Origin: Tenacibaculum sp. Bg11-29
Lineage (GTDB): Bacteria > Bacteroidota > Bacteroidia > Flavobacteriales > Flavobacteriaceae
Length of the DNA: 64,000 bases
Assembly (NCBI RefSeq): GCF_002836595.1
Contig: NZ_PJBB01000003.1
Coordinates: 1,177,001 to 1,241,000, forward strand
Direction: 5' to 3'
The translations under genes and the position numbers were made by a program. Positions 51,612 through 60,677 of this stretch are shown here, piece by piece (within the stretch, counting starts at the first letter, position 1; each line of letters opens with the position of its first letter). The notes under the pieces were generated by a model. The model made no database searches. It was given only the letters and a program-made list of their open reading frames with translations, and was not told the DNA's origin.

Positions 51612-52475
51612 TTATTTTCGTTTAAAATAGCCTAATAATTTTTTTACGTAACCTTCATCTACACGAGTATTAATTGTTCCAGAACCACTTTTCTTAAAAG
51701 TAGTCTCAAAATAATCAGCTAATCGTAAAGCATTGGCTTTGTATTGATTTCTTACAGAAGCTGAGCTTGTGTTTACCAAATGTGTGTTTCCTGTTTCAGC
51801 ATCAACCATCGGTACCATTCCTAAATTAGGAATTTCTTCATCATGTTTGTCATATACACGAACACCTGTTACATCGTGTTTGTTTCCAACAATTTTTAAG
51901 GTACGTTCGTAATTATCATCCATAAAATCAGAAAGCACAAATACAATAGCTCTCTTTTTCATAATATTTGATAAAAACTTTAAAGCTTCACTAATATTTG
52001 TTTGCCTGCTTTTTGGTTTAAATTCTATTAATTCTCGAATGATTCTTAAAACATGACTTTTCCCTTTCTTAGGAGGAATAAATAGCTCCATCTGATCAGA
52101 AAATAAGATCAATCCAACTTTGTCATTATTTTGAGTAGCAGAAAAAGCAAGTGTTGCTGCAATTTCGGTAACGGTATCTTTTTTAAATTGTTCAGAAGTA
52201 CCAAAAGACTCCGAACCAGAAACATCAACAACCAACATCATGGTTAGTTCTCTCTCTTCTTCAAAAACTTTTATATAAGGTTCGTTATAACGTGCAGTTA
52301 CATTCCAATCAATAGCTCGAACATCATCTCCGTATTGGTATTGGCGTACTTCAGAAAAAGTCATACCACGACCTTTAAAGGTTGAGTGGTATTCTCCTCC
52401 AAAAATATGATTAGACAAACGACGGGTCTTAATTTCTATTTTACGAACTTTTTTTAGTAATTCTTTCGTGTCCAT
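51612..52475 (-). CDS. DUF58 protein of the Bat operon
   Basis: A 287-aa protein with the DUF58 signature GMTFSEVRQYQYGDDVRAIDW and a degenerate VWA-like fold (VDVSGSESFG with a DxSxS site). No helices, so it is cytoplasmic. It follows moxR by 8 bp; MoxR ATPases and DUF58/VWA proteins act together in many bacteria. Confidence 0.92.
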   Translation of the reverse strand: MDTKELLKKVRKIEIKTRRLSNHIFGGEYHSTFKGRGMTFSEVRQYQYGDDVRAIDWNVTARYNEPYIKVFEEERELTMMLVVDVSGSESFGTSEQFKKDTVTEIAATLAFSATQNNDKVGLILFSDQMELFIPPKKGKSHVLRIIRELIEFKPKSRQTNISEALKFLSNIMKKRAIVFVLSDFMDDNYERTLKIVGNKHDVTGVRVYDKHDEEIPNLGMVPMVDAETGNTHLVNTSSASVRNQYKANALRLADYFETTFKKSGSGTINTRVDEGYVKKLLGYFKRK

Positions 52476-52483
52476 ATAATAAT

Positions 52484-53473
52484 TTAAGGCACTTGTACTT
52501 CGTTTATAATTGAGTTAATAATATCAAGTGAAGTGATGTTTTCAGCTTCAGCTTCATATGTAATTCCAATTCTATGACGCAAAACATCATTTACAATTGC
52601 GCGAACATCTTCTGGTATTACATAACCTCTTCGTTTAATAAAAGCATAACATTTTGCTGCTTTTGCTAAATTAATACTTCCACGAGGAGAGGCACCAAAA
52701 CTAATTAATGGTTGTAATTTTTCTAAATTATATCTTTCTGGATAACGAGTAGCGAATATGATATCAAGAATATATTTCTCAATTTTCTCATCCATGTATA
52801 CTTCGTTAACAAACTTACGAGCGTTTATAATTTGTTCTATTGAAACTACAGGATTTATTTTTTCATAACTTCCACTTAAATTCTGACGCATAATTAACTG
52901 CTCATCTTCAAGCTTTGGATAATCAATAACTGTTTTTAACATAAAACGGTCAACCTGAGCTTCAGGAAGAGGATATGTTCCTTCTTGTTCAACAGGATTT
53001 TGAGTTGCCATTACCAAAAAAGGTTCTTGTAACTTAAAAGTTTCATCACCAATTGTAATTTGACGCTCTTGCATTGCTTCTAATAAAGCAGATTGCACTT
53101 TAGCAGGAGCACGGTTAATTTCATCAGCCAATACAAAATTGGCAAAAATTGGGCCTTTTTTAATAACGAAGTCACTTTCTTTTACATTATAAATCATGGT
53201 ACCTACAATATCCGCAGGTAATAAATCGGGAGTAAACTGAACACGACTAAAGCTACCTTGTACAGCTTTAGATAAAGTGTTTATCGCTAGGGTTTTTGCC
53301 AGTCCAGGAACACCTTCTAGTAATATGTGTCCATTACCAAGAAGTCCAATAAGTAATCGTTCAATCATGTATTTTTGACCAACGATGACTTTACTCATTT
53401 CATTTGTTAGTAAATCAACAAAAGCGCTTTCTCTTTCGATTTTCTCATTAATAGCTCTTACATCTACATCCAT
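52484..53473 (-). CDS. MoxR family AAA+ ATPase
   Basis: A 329-aa AAA+ ATPase: Walker A in LEGVPGLAKT, Walker B in VLADEINRAPAKVQSALLEAM, sensor 1 in MATQNPVEQEGTYPLPEAQVDRF (as pieces). MoxR proteins act as chaperones for metal or cofactor insertion or VWA proteins. First gene of the Bat operon, with a candidate minus-strand -7 element TAGTTTTG at 53505-53512. Confidence 0.94.
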   Translation of the reverse strand: MDVDVRAINEKIERESAFVDLLTNEMSKVIVGQKYMIERLLIGLLGNGHILLEGVPGLAKTLAINTLSKAVQGSFSRVQFTPDLLPADIVGTMIYNVKESDFVIKKGPIFANFVLADEINRAPAKVQSALLEAMQERQITIGDETFKLQEPFLVMATQNPVEQEGTYPLPEAQVDRFMLKTVIDYPKLEDEQLIMRQNLSGSYEKINPVVSIEQIINARKFVNEVYMDEKIEKYILDIIFATRYPERYNLEKLQPLISFGASPRGSINLAKAAKCYAFIKRRGYVIPEDVRAIVNDVLRHRIGITYEAEAENITSLDIINSIINEVQVP

Positions 53474-53504
53474 AGTAATTAAAATATATTATAATTTCGT
53501 GAAA

Positions 53505-53512
53505 CAAAACTA
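53505..53512 (-). promoter_or_regulatory. Candidate -7 element of the Bat operon
   Basis: TAGTTTTG on the minus strand matches TAnnTTTG, 31 bp before the moxR ATG; no -33 match at 19 bp. Confidence 0.4.
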
Positions 53513-53682
53513 CAATAATAAGAAAATAAGCGCTGTTAAAGTATGGTTAAAGATAAAAAGGATTTTTTTAAAAGGTAAAAAATGTGATTTTTAAAGATTT
53601 AGTTGTTTTAATGTGTTATTAGTATGTTTTTATGTTAAAAAATTGTTATTATTGTTATATCTAATCTGTAAAACTATAAATT

Positions 53683-56334
53683 ATGAATTTAAAATTAAAG
53701 TTGTTTTTTTTGAGTTTTTTCTTAACCACGGTTGTAATTTTCTCTCAGCAAATTAAAGGTAAGGTTGTTGATGAAAGCGGTGCTCCGCTACCTTTTGTTA
53801 ATGTTTTAGAAAAAAACACGATTAAAGGTGTTAGTACAGATGGACAAGGAGAATTTGTTTTAAATGTAAAAAAGATACCACTCACTTTAGTGTTTTCTTC
53901 AGTCGGTTTTGCTACAGTAGAGCAAATAATTTCTGATAATTCCTATATAACTATAACTCTAATAGCAGGTAACGTATTAAATGAAATAGTATTAACAGGT
54001 AACCGTTCAAAGCCTAGAACTATTTTAGATTCAGCAGTGCCTATTGATAATGTAAGTGTAAGAGAACTACAAGCTACAGGTCAAACTAGTATTGACCAAA
54101 TGTTAACATACGCAATACCTTCTTACAATGCTAGTAGTCAGACAGTTTCTGATGGTACTGCTCATTTTGATCCAGCGGATTTAAGAGGGTTGGGGCCAAG
54201 TAGAACTTTAGTATTGGTAAACGGTAAACGTAAGAATCAGAGTGCTTTGGTATATGTAAATGACACACCTGGTAAAGGAGAAGTAGGGGTTGATATGAAA
54301 AGTATACCTACAGCGGCAATTGAAAGAGTTGAAGTTTTACGTGATGGAGCATCTGCTCAATATGGTTCTGATGCAGTTGCAGGTGTTATAAACATTATTT
54401 TAAAGAAAGGTGTTGATTTTACGCAAGTAAATGTAAGCTCTGGGGTAACAAAAGAAGGAGATGGTTTTAATGCAGCAGCTGATGTAAATCATACTTTTAC
54501 ATTTGGAGATGGAGGTTTTTTAAATTCAACATTAGGTGTAAGTTATCAAGAAAAAACAAATAGAGCAGGAGAGCCTGGTAGAGATAATTTATTTGGAATT
54601 GATAATCAATGGACAAAAGATAACCCATCTTTAGGTATGATCATTGGTCAGCCTGAAATGAAAAAAGGAGATTTGTTTATTAATGGAGAGTACCCTTTAA
54701 GCGAGAATACAATATTATATGCTTTTGGTGGTTTTAATATTAGACAAGGTAAAAGTTTTGCACTTTATAGATTACCTGGTTTCCCTGGGATACCTACAGG
54801 TTCAGCAGAGAACCCATTTAACACGGCAGGGGTTTATGAAGGTTTTCAACCAACTTTTGAAACAGATATTAAAGATGTTTTGCTTACTGCGGGAAGTAAA
54901 TTCAAGTTAGGAGGATTTAACGCAGATGCGAGTGTTTCTTATGGAGGTAATTCAGTGGGGTATACAATAGGAAACTCTTTTAATGTGAGCTTAGGGACAA
55001 ATAGTCCAAAGTCTTTCGATGCTGGAGCATATGCTTTTAGTAATATTATAGGGAATTTTGATGTGAGTCGTTCTTTTGGAGATGTAAGTATTGCTTTGGG
55101 GGTTGAAGGACGTCAAGAACGTTTTGAAGTTACAGCAGGAGAAGAAGCGTCGTATGTTCAAGGACCAGAAAGAGATATAAATGGAGATCTTTATGGAGCA
55201 GGAGTTCAATCATTTCCAGGATTACAGCCAAGCAATGCTTTAGATGAAACAAGAACTAATATAGGTGGGTATGCGACTTTAGATTGGGATATTTCTGATG
55301 ATTTCTTAATAGGAGGAGCTGCTCGTTATGAGAATTATTCTGATTTTGGAGGTAATACTTCTTGGAAAGTAAATTCAAGATATAAGTTAGGAGAAGCAGG
55401 GGTATTACGTGCTTCATATGGTACAGGGTTTAGAGCGCCGTCATTACATCAAGTATATTTAAGTAATGTACAAACATTGGTTTCTGGAAGTACAATTTCT
55501 AATCAAGGAACATTCAATAATGTAAATCCAATAGTAACTGGAATAGGTGGTTTAGGAGTTGCTTCATTATTTGCTGAAACATCTAGAAGTTTCTCTGCCG
55601 GTTTAACAGTTAAAGCATCTAGAGACTTTACAATTTCGTTAGATTATTATAATATTACAGTCGAAGATAGAGTTGTGTTTTCTGGTGAAATAGGTGGAGT
55701 TGATGATAATGGTAATGCAAACGCGGCAGTACAACAAGTGTTAGATGATAACAGTGTAACTAGTATTAAATTTTTTATAAATGCTGCCGATACTAAAACA
55801 CAAGGTTTTGACTATTCAATGCGTTATAAAAATATTGATTTTGCTTCAGGGAAATTAGGACTTAATTTAGCTTTAAATATAAATAGTACAAAATTAGAGG
55901 GAGAAGTAAAAACACCAACTAAATTATCAGGATATAAAAATGCTATTTTTAATAGAAAAGAGCAGTCAAGAATTATTAGTGCTAGACCAAGTACTAAAGT
56001 TTTATTCGGGACAAACTATAAGCTTAATAAGTTTACTGCAAATTTAAATAATACGTATTTTGGTGAAGTAACATGGCAACATGCTGTTGATGCTAGTAAA
56101 GATCAAACATTTGGAGGTAAAATAGTAACTGATTTATCTTTTGGATATGAATTTTCAGAAGTTATTTCTTTCACTGCACAAGTAAATAACTTATTTGACG
56201 TATATCCAGATCAGATAGATACTAAAGGTGATGTTGTAACTGATTTAGGAGGGCGTTTTAAATACCCTTGGGAAGTAAACCAATTTGGGTTTAGCGGAAC
56301 AATTTTTAAAGCTGGTTTAACATTTAAATTTTAG
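53683..56334 (+). CDS. TonB-dependent outer-membrane receptor
   Basis: An 883-aa receptor: signal peptide (ends VVIFSQ), CarboxypepD_reg-like domain (~22-98), plug domain (~118-235 with VLVNGKRKN and VEVLRDGASAQYGSDAVAGVINI as pieces) and a 22-strand barrel ending in Phe (GLTFKF). It imports a siderophore, vitamin, metal or glycan fragment; the substrate is not readable. There is no adjacent SusD gene, so a SusC/D polysaccharide role is unlikely. Confidence 0.93.
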   Translation: MNLKLKLFFLSFFLTTVVIFSQQIKGKVVDESGAPLPFVNVLEKNTIKGVSTDGQGEFVLNVKKIPLTLVFSSVGFATVEQIISDNSYITITLIAGNVLNEIVLTGNRSKPRTILDSAVPIDNVSVRELQATGQTSIDQMLTYAIPSYNASSQTVSDGTAHFDPADLRGLGPSRTLVLVNGKRKNQSALVYVNDTPGKGEVGVDMKSIPTAAIERVEVLRDGASAQYGSDAVAGVINIILKKGVDFTQVNVSSGVTKEGDGFNAAADVNHTFTFGDGGFLNSTLGVSYQEKTNRAGEPGRDNLFGIDNQWTKDNPSLGMIIGQPEMKKGDLFINGEYPLSENTILYAFGGFNIRQGKSFALYRLPGFPGIPTGSAENPFNTAGVYEGFQPTFETDIKDVLLTAGSKFKLGGFNADASVSYGGNSVGYTIGNSFNVSLGTNSPKSFDAGAYAFSNIIGNFDVSRSFGDVSIALGVEGRQERFEVTAGEEASYVQGPERDINGDLYGAGVQSFPGLQPSNALDETRTNIGGYATLDWDISDDFLIGGAARYENYSDFGGNTSWKVNSRYKLGEAGVLRASYGTGFRAPSLHQVYLSNVQTLVSGSTISNQGTFNNVNPIVTGIGGLGVASLFAETSRSFSAGLTVKASRDFTISLDYYNITVEDRVVFSGEIGGVDDNGNANAAVQQVLDDNSVTSIKFFINAADTKTQGFDYSMRYKNIDFASGKLGLNLALNINSTKLEGEVKTPTKLSGYKNAIFNRKEQSRIISARPSTKVLFGTNYKLNKFTANLNNTYFGEVTWQHAVDASKDQTFGGKIVTDLSFGYEFSEVISFTAQVNNLFDVYPDQIDTKGDVVTDLGGRFKYPWEVNQFGFSGTIFKAGLTFKF

Positions 56335-56370
56335 TGTAATACTATTCAAAATGAAATATATAACTCATAA

Positions 56371-56400
56371 AAAAAGCACCTTTTTAAAGGTGCTTTTTTT
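56371..56400. terminator. Bidirectional terminator after the TonB receptor
   Basis: AAAAAGCACCTTT with its complement, 2-nt loop, then a T-run; serves the convergent hydrolase gene too. Confidence 0.9.
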
Positions 56401-57166
56401 ATGAGTTATATTCTTTTAAAGACAATTTTTTATTTTCAAAAACACCATAAGTAAAATAGTTTACCCAATCACCAGTGTTTATATACATACTGTTTTCTTG
56501 TAATTTAATTTCTAAAGGAAGGTGGCGATGTCCAAAAACAAAATAATCATAATTTTCTGTTTCTAGTTTGCGTTTACAATACTGTACTAGCCATTCTTTG
56601 TCTTCGCCTAAAAACTTAAAGTCTTCATCACCAGAAATCATTTTGTTTTTAACCGACATGTATTGTCCTAAACGCACTCCTAAATCTGGGTGTAACCAAC
56701 GAAATAACCATTTAAAAGGTTTAAAAATAAAAACTTTTTTCATTCTTTTATAGCCTTTGTCATGTGGACCTAAACCGTCACCATGCCCTATTAAAAGCGT
56801 TTTACCGTCAATATTAAATTTTTGAGGGGTGTGAAATATAGGAATGTTTAATTCTTTTTCAAAATAATCATTCATCCATAAATCGTGATTTCCAACAAAA
56901 AAATAAATAGGAATTCCACTATCTTTAATTTCAGCAAGTTTTCCTAAAACTCGAACAAAGCCTTTTGGAACAACGGTTTTATATTCAAACCAAAAATCAA
57001 ATAAGTCACCTAATAAAAAAATAGCTTCTGCATCTTCTTTAACTTCATTTAGCCAACGAACAAATTTCTGTTCTCTAGGAAAACTAGTTTCAGTGGTAGG
57101 TGCTCCTAAATGTTGATCTGAAGCGAAATATACTTTTTTATTGTTGGTTGTTTTAATTGAAATCAA
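56399..57166 (-). CDS. lpxH: UDP-2,3-diacylglucosamine diphosphatase-like hydrolase
   Basis: A 255-aa calcineurin-like phosphoesterase. Metal motifs: ASDQHLGAP (Asp, His), LLGDLFDFWFEY, VGNHDLWM, LIGHGDGLGPHD and FGHRHLPLE. The DLFDFWFEY and late GHRH fit LpxH, which makes lipid X in lipid A synthesis at the inner membrane. Length is slightly above E. coli LpxH (240). Confidence 0.87.
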   Translation of the reverse strand: MISIKTTNNKKVYFASDQHLGAPTTETSFPREQKFVRWLNEVKEDAEAIFLLGDLFDFWFEYKTVVPKGFVRVLGKLAEIKDSGIPIYFFVGNHDLWMNDYFEKELNIPIFHTPQKFNIDGKTLLIGHGDGLGPHDKGYKRMKKVFIFKPFKWLFRWLHPDLGVRLGQYMSVKNKMISGDEDFKFLGEDKEWLVQYCKRKLETENYDYFVFGHRHLPLEIKLQENSMYINTGDWVNYFTYGVFENKKLSLKEYNS

Positions 57167-57200
57167 ATTGTATTTTTTGGTAAAAATAACTAATTTGAGC

Positions 57201-57208
57201 TACTTTTG
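57201..57208 (+). promoter_or_regulatory. Candidate -7 element of the deaminase gene
   Basis: TACTTTTG matches TAnnTTTG, 20 bp before the ATG at 57229. Confidence 0.45.
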
Positions 57209-57228
57209 TAATAAACGCTTAGAATACC

Positions 57229-57681
57229 ATGGAAATAAATCCGTTTGACGATACTTATTTTATGAAAAAAGCTTTGAAAGAAGCTAATATTGCTTTTGAT
57301 AAAGGGGAAGTGCCTGTAGGGGCAGTTATTGTTTTTAAAGATAAAATTATTGCAAGGGCTCATAATTTAATAGAGCTTTTAAATGATGTTACCGCACATG
57401 CCGAAATGCAAGCTTTTACTGCTGCTGCAGATTTTTTAGGTGGTAAATATTTAAAAGACTGTACGCTTTATGTTACTTTAGAGCCTTGCCAAATGTGTGC
57501 AGGAGCTAGTTATTGGACGCAAATTGGTAAAATTGTTTATGGAGCAAGTGAACCAAGATTAGGGTTTAGTATTTTGGGAACGAAATTACATCCAAAAACC
57601 AAAATTGTATCAGGAGTGCTAGAAGAAGAATGTAGCTTTTTGATAAAACGATTTTTTATAGAAAAACGTAATTTGAATTAA
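57229..57681 (+). CDS. tadA: tRNA-adenosine deaminase-like nucleoside deaminase
   Basis: A 150-aa cytidine/deoxycytidylate-deaminase-fold enzyme. Zinc site: HAEMQAF with the proton-shuttle Glu, and LEPCQMCAGA. N-terminal FMKKALKEANIAFDKGEVPVGAVIV matches TadA, which edits A34 of tRNA-Arg to inosine. A guanine deaminase-like role cannot be fully excluded. Confidence 0.87.
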   Translation: MEINPFDDTYFMKKALKEANIAFDKGEVPVGAVIVFKDKIIARAHNLIELLNDVTAHAEMQAFTAAADFLGGKYLKDCTLYVTLEPCQMCAGASYWTQIGKIVYGASEPRLGFSILGTKLHPKTKIVSGVLEEECSFLIKRFFIEKRNLN

Positions 57682-57861
57682 CTCAATTATTGCTACTAAG
57701 AGTAAGAAATCTATTAATTAGAATGAATAGATTACTTCACTACATTAGTAATAACAAAATGAATGATTTAGATAGGAGTATGCGAGTTATCTATAAAAAT
57801 AGTTTTTTTTCATTTTTTAGACAAGCTTAGTTAAATTAAATTTTTGGCTATCGCTCTGCGA

Positions 57862-58362
57862 TTAAAACAATGTTTGTTGTTTACAGCCACTTTCATGTTC
57901 TAATAACCATTTTTTTCGCCATATTCCACCAGCATAACCTGTTAAAGAGCCATTTGAGCCTATAACTCGATGACATGGAATAATAATCCAAATTGGGTTT
58001 TTACCATTTGCAGAAGCAACAGCTCTAATTGCTTTCGGGTCGCCAATTTGTTTTGTTTGTTCTAAATAAGTGTTGCTTTTTCCGAAAGATATATTTAATA
58101 ATTCGTTCCAAACAGTTTGTTGAAAAACTGTTCCTTTCGGATTTAATTTTAAATCAAAAACAGTTCTTGTTCCTGCAAAATATTCTTCTAATTGAGTTAC
58201 ACAGTTTTGTAAACAAATTGGAATATTTTTAGTTTTTGTCATTTCGAGCGGAGTCGAGAAGTCATCATCTAAAACAGATACTGATTGAATTCCATTTTCA
58301 TTACCAACAATTTTGGCGGTTCCTATTGGAGTTTTATAATATGTGGTTTGTGTGTTAGACAC
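57862..58362 (-). CDS. Methylated-DNA-protein cysteine methyltransferase with a repeat-derived insert
   Basis: A 166-aa MGMT/Ogt repair protein that removes alkyl groups from O6-guanine. Active site Pro-Cys-His-Arg-Val in IIPCHRVIGSNGSLTGYAGG is intact. The GTG at 58362 is chosen: it overlaps tatD by 8 bp, while the ATG at 58401 would overlap by 47 bp. Residues ~34-42 (DFSTPLEMT) are encoded by a dispersed repeat (58237-58264), a segment between the N-terminal domain strands and IPICLQNCVTQLEEYFAG. The insertion preserves the frame and the catalytic domain, so activity is likely kept. Confidence 0.88.
   Translation of the reverse strand: MSNTQTTYYKTPIGTAKIVGNENGIQSVSVLDDDFSTPLEMTKTKNIPICLQNCVTQLEEYFAGTRTVFDLKLNPKGTVFQQTVWNELLNISFGKSNTYLEQTKQIGDPKAIRAVASANGKNPIWIIIPCHRVIGSNGSLTGYAGGIWRKKWLLEHESGCKQQTLF
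58237..58264. repeat. Dispersed repeat inside the MGMT gene (copy C)
   Basis: A 28-bp stretch with the core TTTCGAGCGGAGTCGAGAA shares TGTC-n(3-5)-TCGAGCG-n-AGTCGAGA with copy A. It is translated in frame on the minus strand. Confidence 0.8.
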
Positions 58363-59119
58363 CAAATATATCTTTAGAGTTTTGTGTTGTAATTTCGGCA
58401 ATTTCTTCGAAAGTTAAACCGTAAATGTCAACTAATTTATCTACAACATTACTAACATAAGCACTTTCATTTCTTTTACCACGGTAAGGAGTCGGTGCTA
58501 AATAGGGTGCGTCAGTTTCTAAAACGATGTGTTTAATATTTATTTCGTTTAAAAATTTATCAATTTTTCCATTTTTAAAAGTAGCAACACCACCAATTCC
58601 TAATTTCATATTATATGACAGGGCTTTTTTAGCTTGCTCTAAAGTACCTGTAAAACAATGAAAAATACCGAATAAGTCATCTCCTTTTTCACTTTCTAAT
58701 ACTTCGAAAATTTCATCAAAAGCTTCACGACAATGAATTACAATAGGTAATTTCTTTTCTTTAGCCCATTGAATTTGAGTTCTAAAAGCTTCTTGTTGTT
58801 GTGTTAGAAATGTTTTATCCCAATATAAATCAATTCCTATTTCTCCAATAGCATAAAAATTACGTTTATCAATCCATTCTCTTACATGAGCAAGTTCTTC
58901 CTTATAATTCTCTTTAACATAGGTTGGGTGCAGTCCCATCATTAAAAATACGTCGTTAGGGTAGTTTTTTTCTAAGTCAAGCATTCGTTCTGTAGATCCA
59001 CTGTCTATTGCTGGTATAAAAAAACGGGATACTCCAGCGCTTTTAGCGCGTTGCATCATTTCGTCTCTATCTTGGTCAAATTCTTCTGAATATAAATGTG
59101 TATGTGTATCGGTAATCAT
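58355..59119 (-). CDS. TatD family metal-dependent hydrolase
   Basis: A 254-aa TIM-barrel deoxyribonuclease-like hydrolase: DTHTHLY at the start, GEIGIDLYWD, IHCREAFDE, FHCFTG and ETDAPYLAP give the metal ligands. It overlaps the MGMT start and is preceded by the -7 element TACTTTTG (minus, 59140-59147). Confidence 0.94.
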   Translation of the reverse strand: MITDTHTHLYSEEFDQDRDEMMQRAKSAGVSRFFIPAIDSGSTERMLDLEKNYPNDVFLMMGLHPTYVKENYKEELAHVREWIDKRNFYAIGEIGIDLYWDKTFLTQQQEAFRTQIQWAKEKKLPIVIHCREAFDEIFEVLESEKGDDLFGIFHCFTGTLEQAKKALSYNMKLGIGGVATFKNGKIDKFLNEINIKHIVLETDAPYLAPTPYRGKRNESAYVSNVVDKLVDIYGLTFEEIAEITTQNSKDIFGV

Positions 59120-59139
59120 TTATGTATATTTACAATAAG

Positions 59140-59147
59140 CAAAAGTA
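59140..59147 (-). promoter_or_regulatory. Candidate -7 element of tatD
   Basis: TACTTTTG on the minus strand, 20 bp before the ATG of the TatD gene, matches TAnnTTTG. Confidence 0.45.
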
Positions 59148-59153
59148 CGAGAA

Positions 59154-59636
59154 ATGGCAAGTTTGAAAAAAATATTAAAGAAAAAGAAATACCTTAAAAT
59201 AAAGCTCAAAAAGATAGTAACAAATCATTTAGAGTTAAAAGCAGAGATAAATGGGGTTAAAGGTAGATTTATTTTAGATACAGGTGCATCAAATTCTTGC
59301 GTTGGATTAGATTTAATTGAACATTTTAAATTGATATCTGAAGAAAGCGAAATAAAAGCTGCTGGCGCAGGAGCTACAGATATGGAGACTCGAAAATCAG
59401 AAAGTAATAGTTTAAAAATAGGTAAATGGAAAACGGCTCAATGCAATTTGGTATTATTTGATTTAAGTCATGTTAATACCGCATTAACGCAACATGATGC
59501 TGAAAAAGTTGATGGAATTATCGGTGCTGATATCTTAGAGAGTGGAAAAGCTTTTATTGATTATGACAAGAAAGTACTTTATCTTAAAAAATTAAATAAA
59601 AAGAAGCGAAAAAAAATGATGAAAGTTCCGTTTTAG
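59154..59636 (+). CDS. Retropepsin-like aspartic protease family protein
   Basis: A 160-aa protein with a very basic N-terminus and C-terminus and one aspartic protease domain: FILDTGASNSCVGLDL carries the catalytic Asp-Thr-Gly, and VDGIIGADILESGKAFIDY is the conserved second half. A single domain would work as a dimer, as in retropepsins. No signal peptide. Its role in bacteria is unknown. Divergent from tatD. Confidence 0.85.
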   Translation: MASLKKILKKKKYLKIKLKKIVTNHLELKAEINGVKGRFILDTGASNSCVGLDLIEHFKLISEESEIKAAGAGATDMETRKSESNSLKIGKWKTAQCNLVLFDLSHVNTALTQHDAEKVDGIIGADILESGKAFIDYDKKVLYLKKLNKKKRKKMMKVPF

Positions 59637-59689
59637 GTTTTTTCTAGTTTTAGGATATCGAAATACTCTTTGTAAATTATTATTTTTTA

Positions 59690-60541
59690 TTAAAAAGCAG
59701 CACTTATTAAGTTTAGGTAATTTATAAGTTCTAAAATGATAAGACCAAAGTTAATAAAGGTTACATAATAGGATATGGTTTCTAATTTGTATCGTTTACT
59801 TTTCTCAACAGGTACTATTTTAGATAAAAAGAATAGCACGAAAAGCAAAAAACCACCAATCATTGGCATATAGTAAACAATAGTTTGTCCTTCCCCAAAA
59901 AATAGCGAAAAGCTAAGCGAATTACCAAATAAATAAGTAACAATCCAATTAATACTAAAAAACATAAGCTGTAGGATTAGACTGCTTAAAAGTGGTGTAA
60001 TAAAATCATCTTTTTCTCTTTTCTCATGTTCTTTAGAATTAAGAAAAATTATAATGTAAAAAGGGCAAAAGGAATGTATGAGTAACCTAAGCCATAAGTC
60101 TATTTTTAGTATAGGTAGGTTTGATGTTAAGAATTTTGGATAAGATAATATATCAAAAAAATTAAATACAGTTAAGGTAAGTATCGATAGTACAAGTAAA
60201 GGGAAAAATATAAAGCCCATAATATTACCTTCCATTCCTTTTAAATAAGTACGTAAAGTAAAAGCTGTTATTAGCCAAGTAATAGATGAAACAAATAAAT
60301 TTTTAGGTACAAAAGCTTCCCAGAAATTAAAATCTACATAAAGATTACAAAGATAAGTTAAACCGAGTATAGCGGTTAGATAAATTGAGTAGAAGAGTAA
60401 ATACGGGACTAATTTAAGTCTCGTAACATTTGTTCCTTCTTTAGTAAAGAAATGTGAATCTTTTTTAAATGAAAAAGTTATAAAAATTAAAAAAGAAAAA
60501 GGGTTAAAAAGTATATTAGTAATAGCAAGTAATATATTCAT
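59690..60541 (-). CDS. Multi-pass membrane protein of unknown function
   Basis: A 283-aa protein with about seven or eight predicted helices and few charged loops; a short charged loop SKEHEKREKDD near residue 170 divides it. No family is recognised (it has the look of Yip1/DUF-type flavobacterial proteins). Single gene. Confidence 0.65.
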   Translation of the reverse strand: MNILLAITNILFNPFSFLIFITFSFKKDSHFFTKEGTNVTRLKLVPYLLFYSIYLTAILGLTYLCNLYVDFNFWEAFVPKNLFVSSITWLITAFTLRTYLKGMEGNIMGFIFFPLLVLSILTLTVFNFFDILSYPKFLTSNLPILKIDLWLRLLIHSFCPFYIIIFLNSKEHEKREKDDFITPLLSSLILQLMFFSINWIVTYLFGNSLSFSLFFGEGQTIVYYMPMIGGFLLFVLFFLSKIVPVEKSKRYKLETISYYVTFINFGLIILELINYLNLISAAF

Positions 60542-60617
60542 TTTAGGTTCAATAAAAACTTTTGAATGTTTGGTTTTCTCTAAGCTCTGGTTTTGTAAAA
60601 ATATCTTAAAAGAAATA

Positions 60618-60653
60618 AAAAAGGGTAGTAATTTTAAAATTACTACCCTTTTT
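60618..60653. terminator. Perfect palindromic terminator after the aminotransferase gene
   Basis: A 36-bp perfect palindrome centred at 60635/60636 with A-run and T-run at its ends. It closes the minus-strand aminotransferase gene. Confidence 0.85.
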
Positions 60654-60677
60654 ATCTAAAAATATTTTGAATAAAGA

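Noticed and set aside
53683..56334. TonB receptor as part of a polysaccharide utilisation locus
   Set aside because: No SusD, glycoside hydrolase or sensor gene is next to it.
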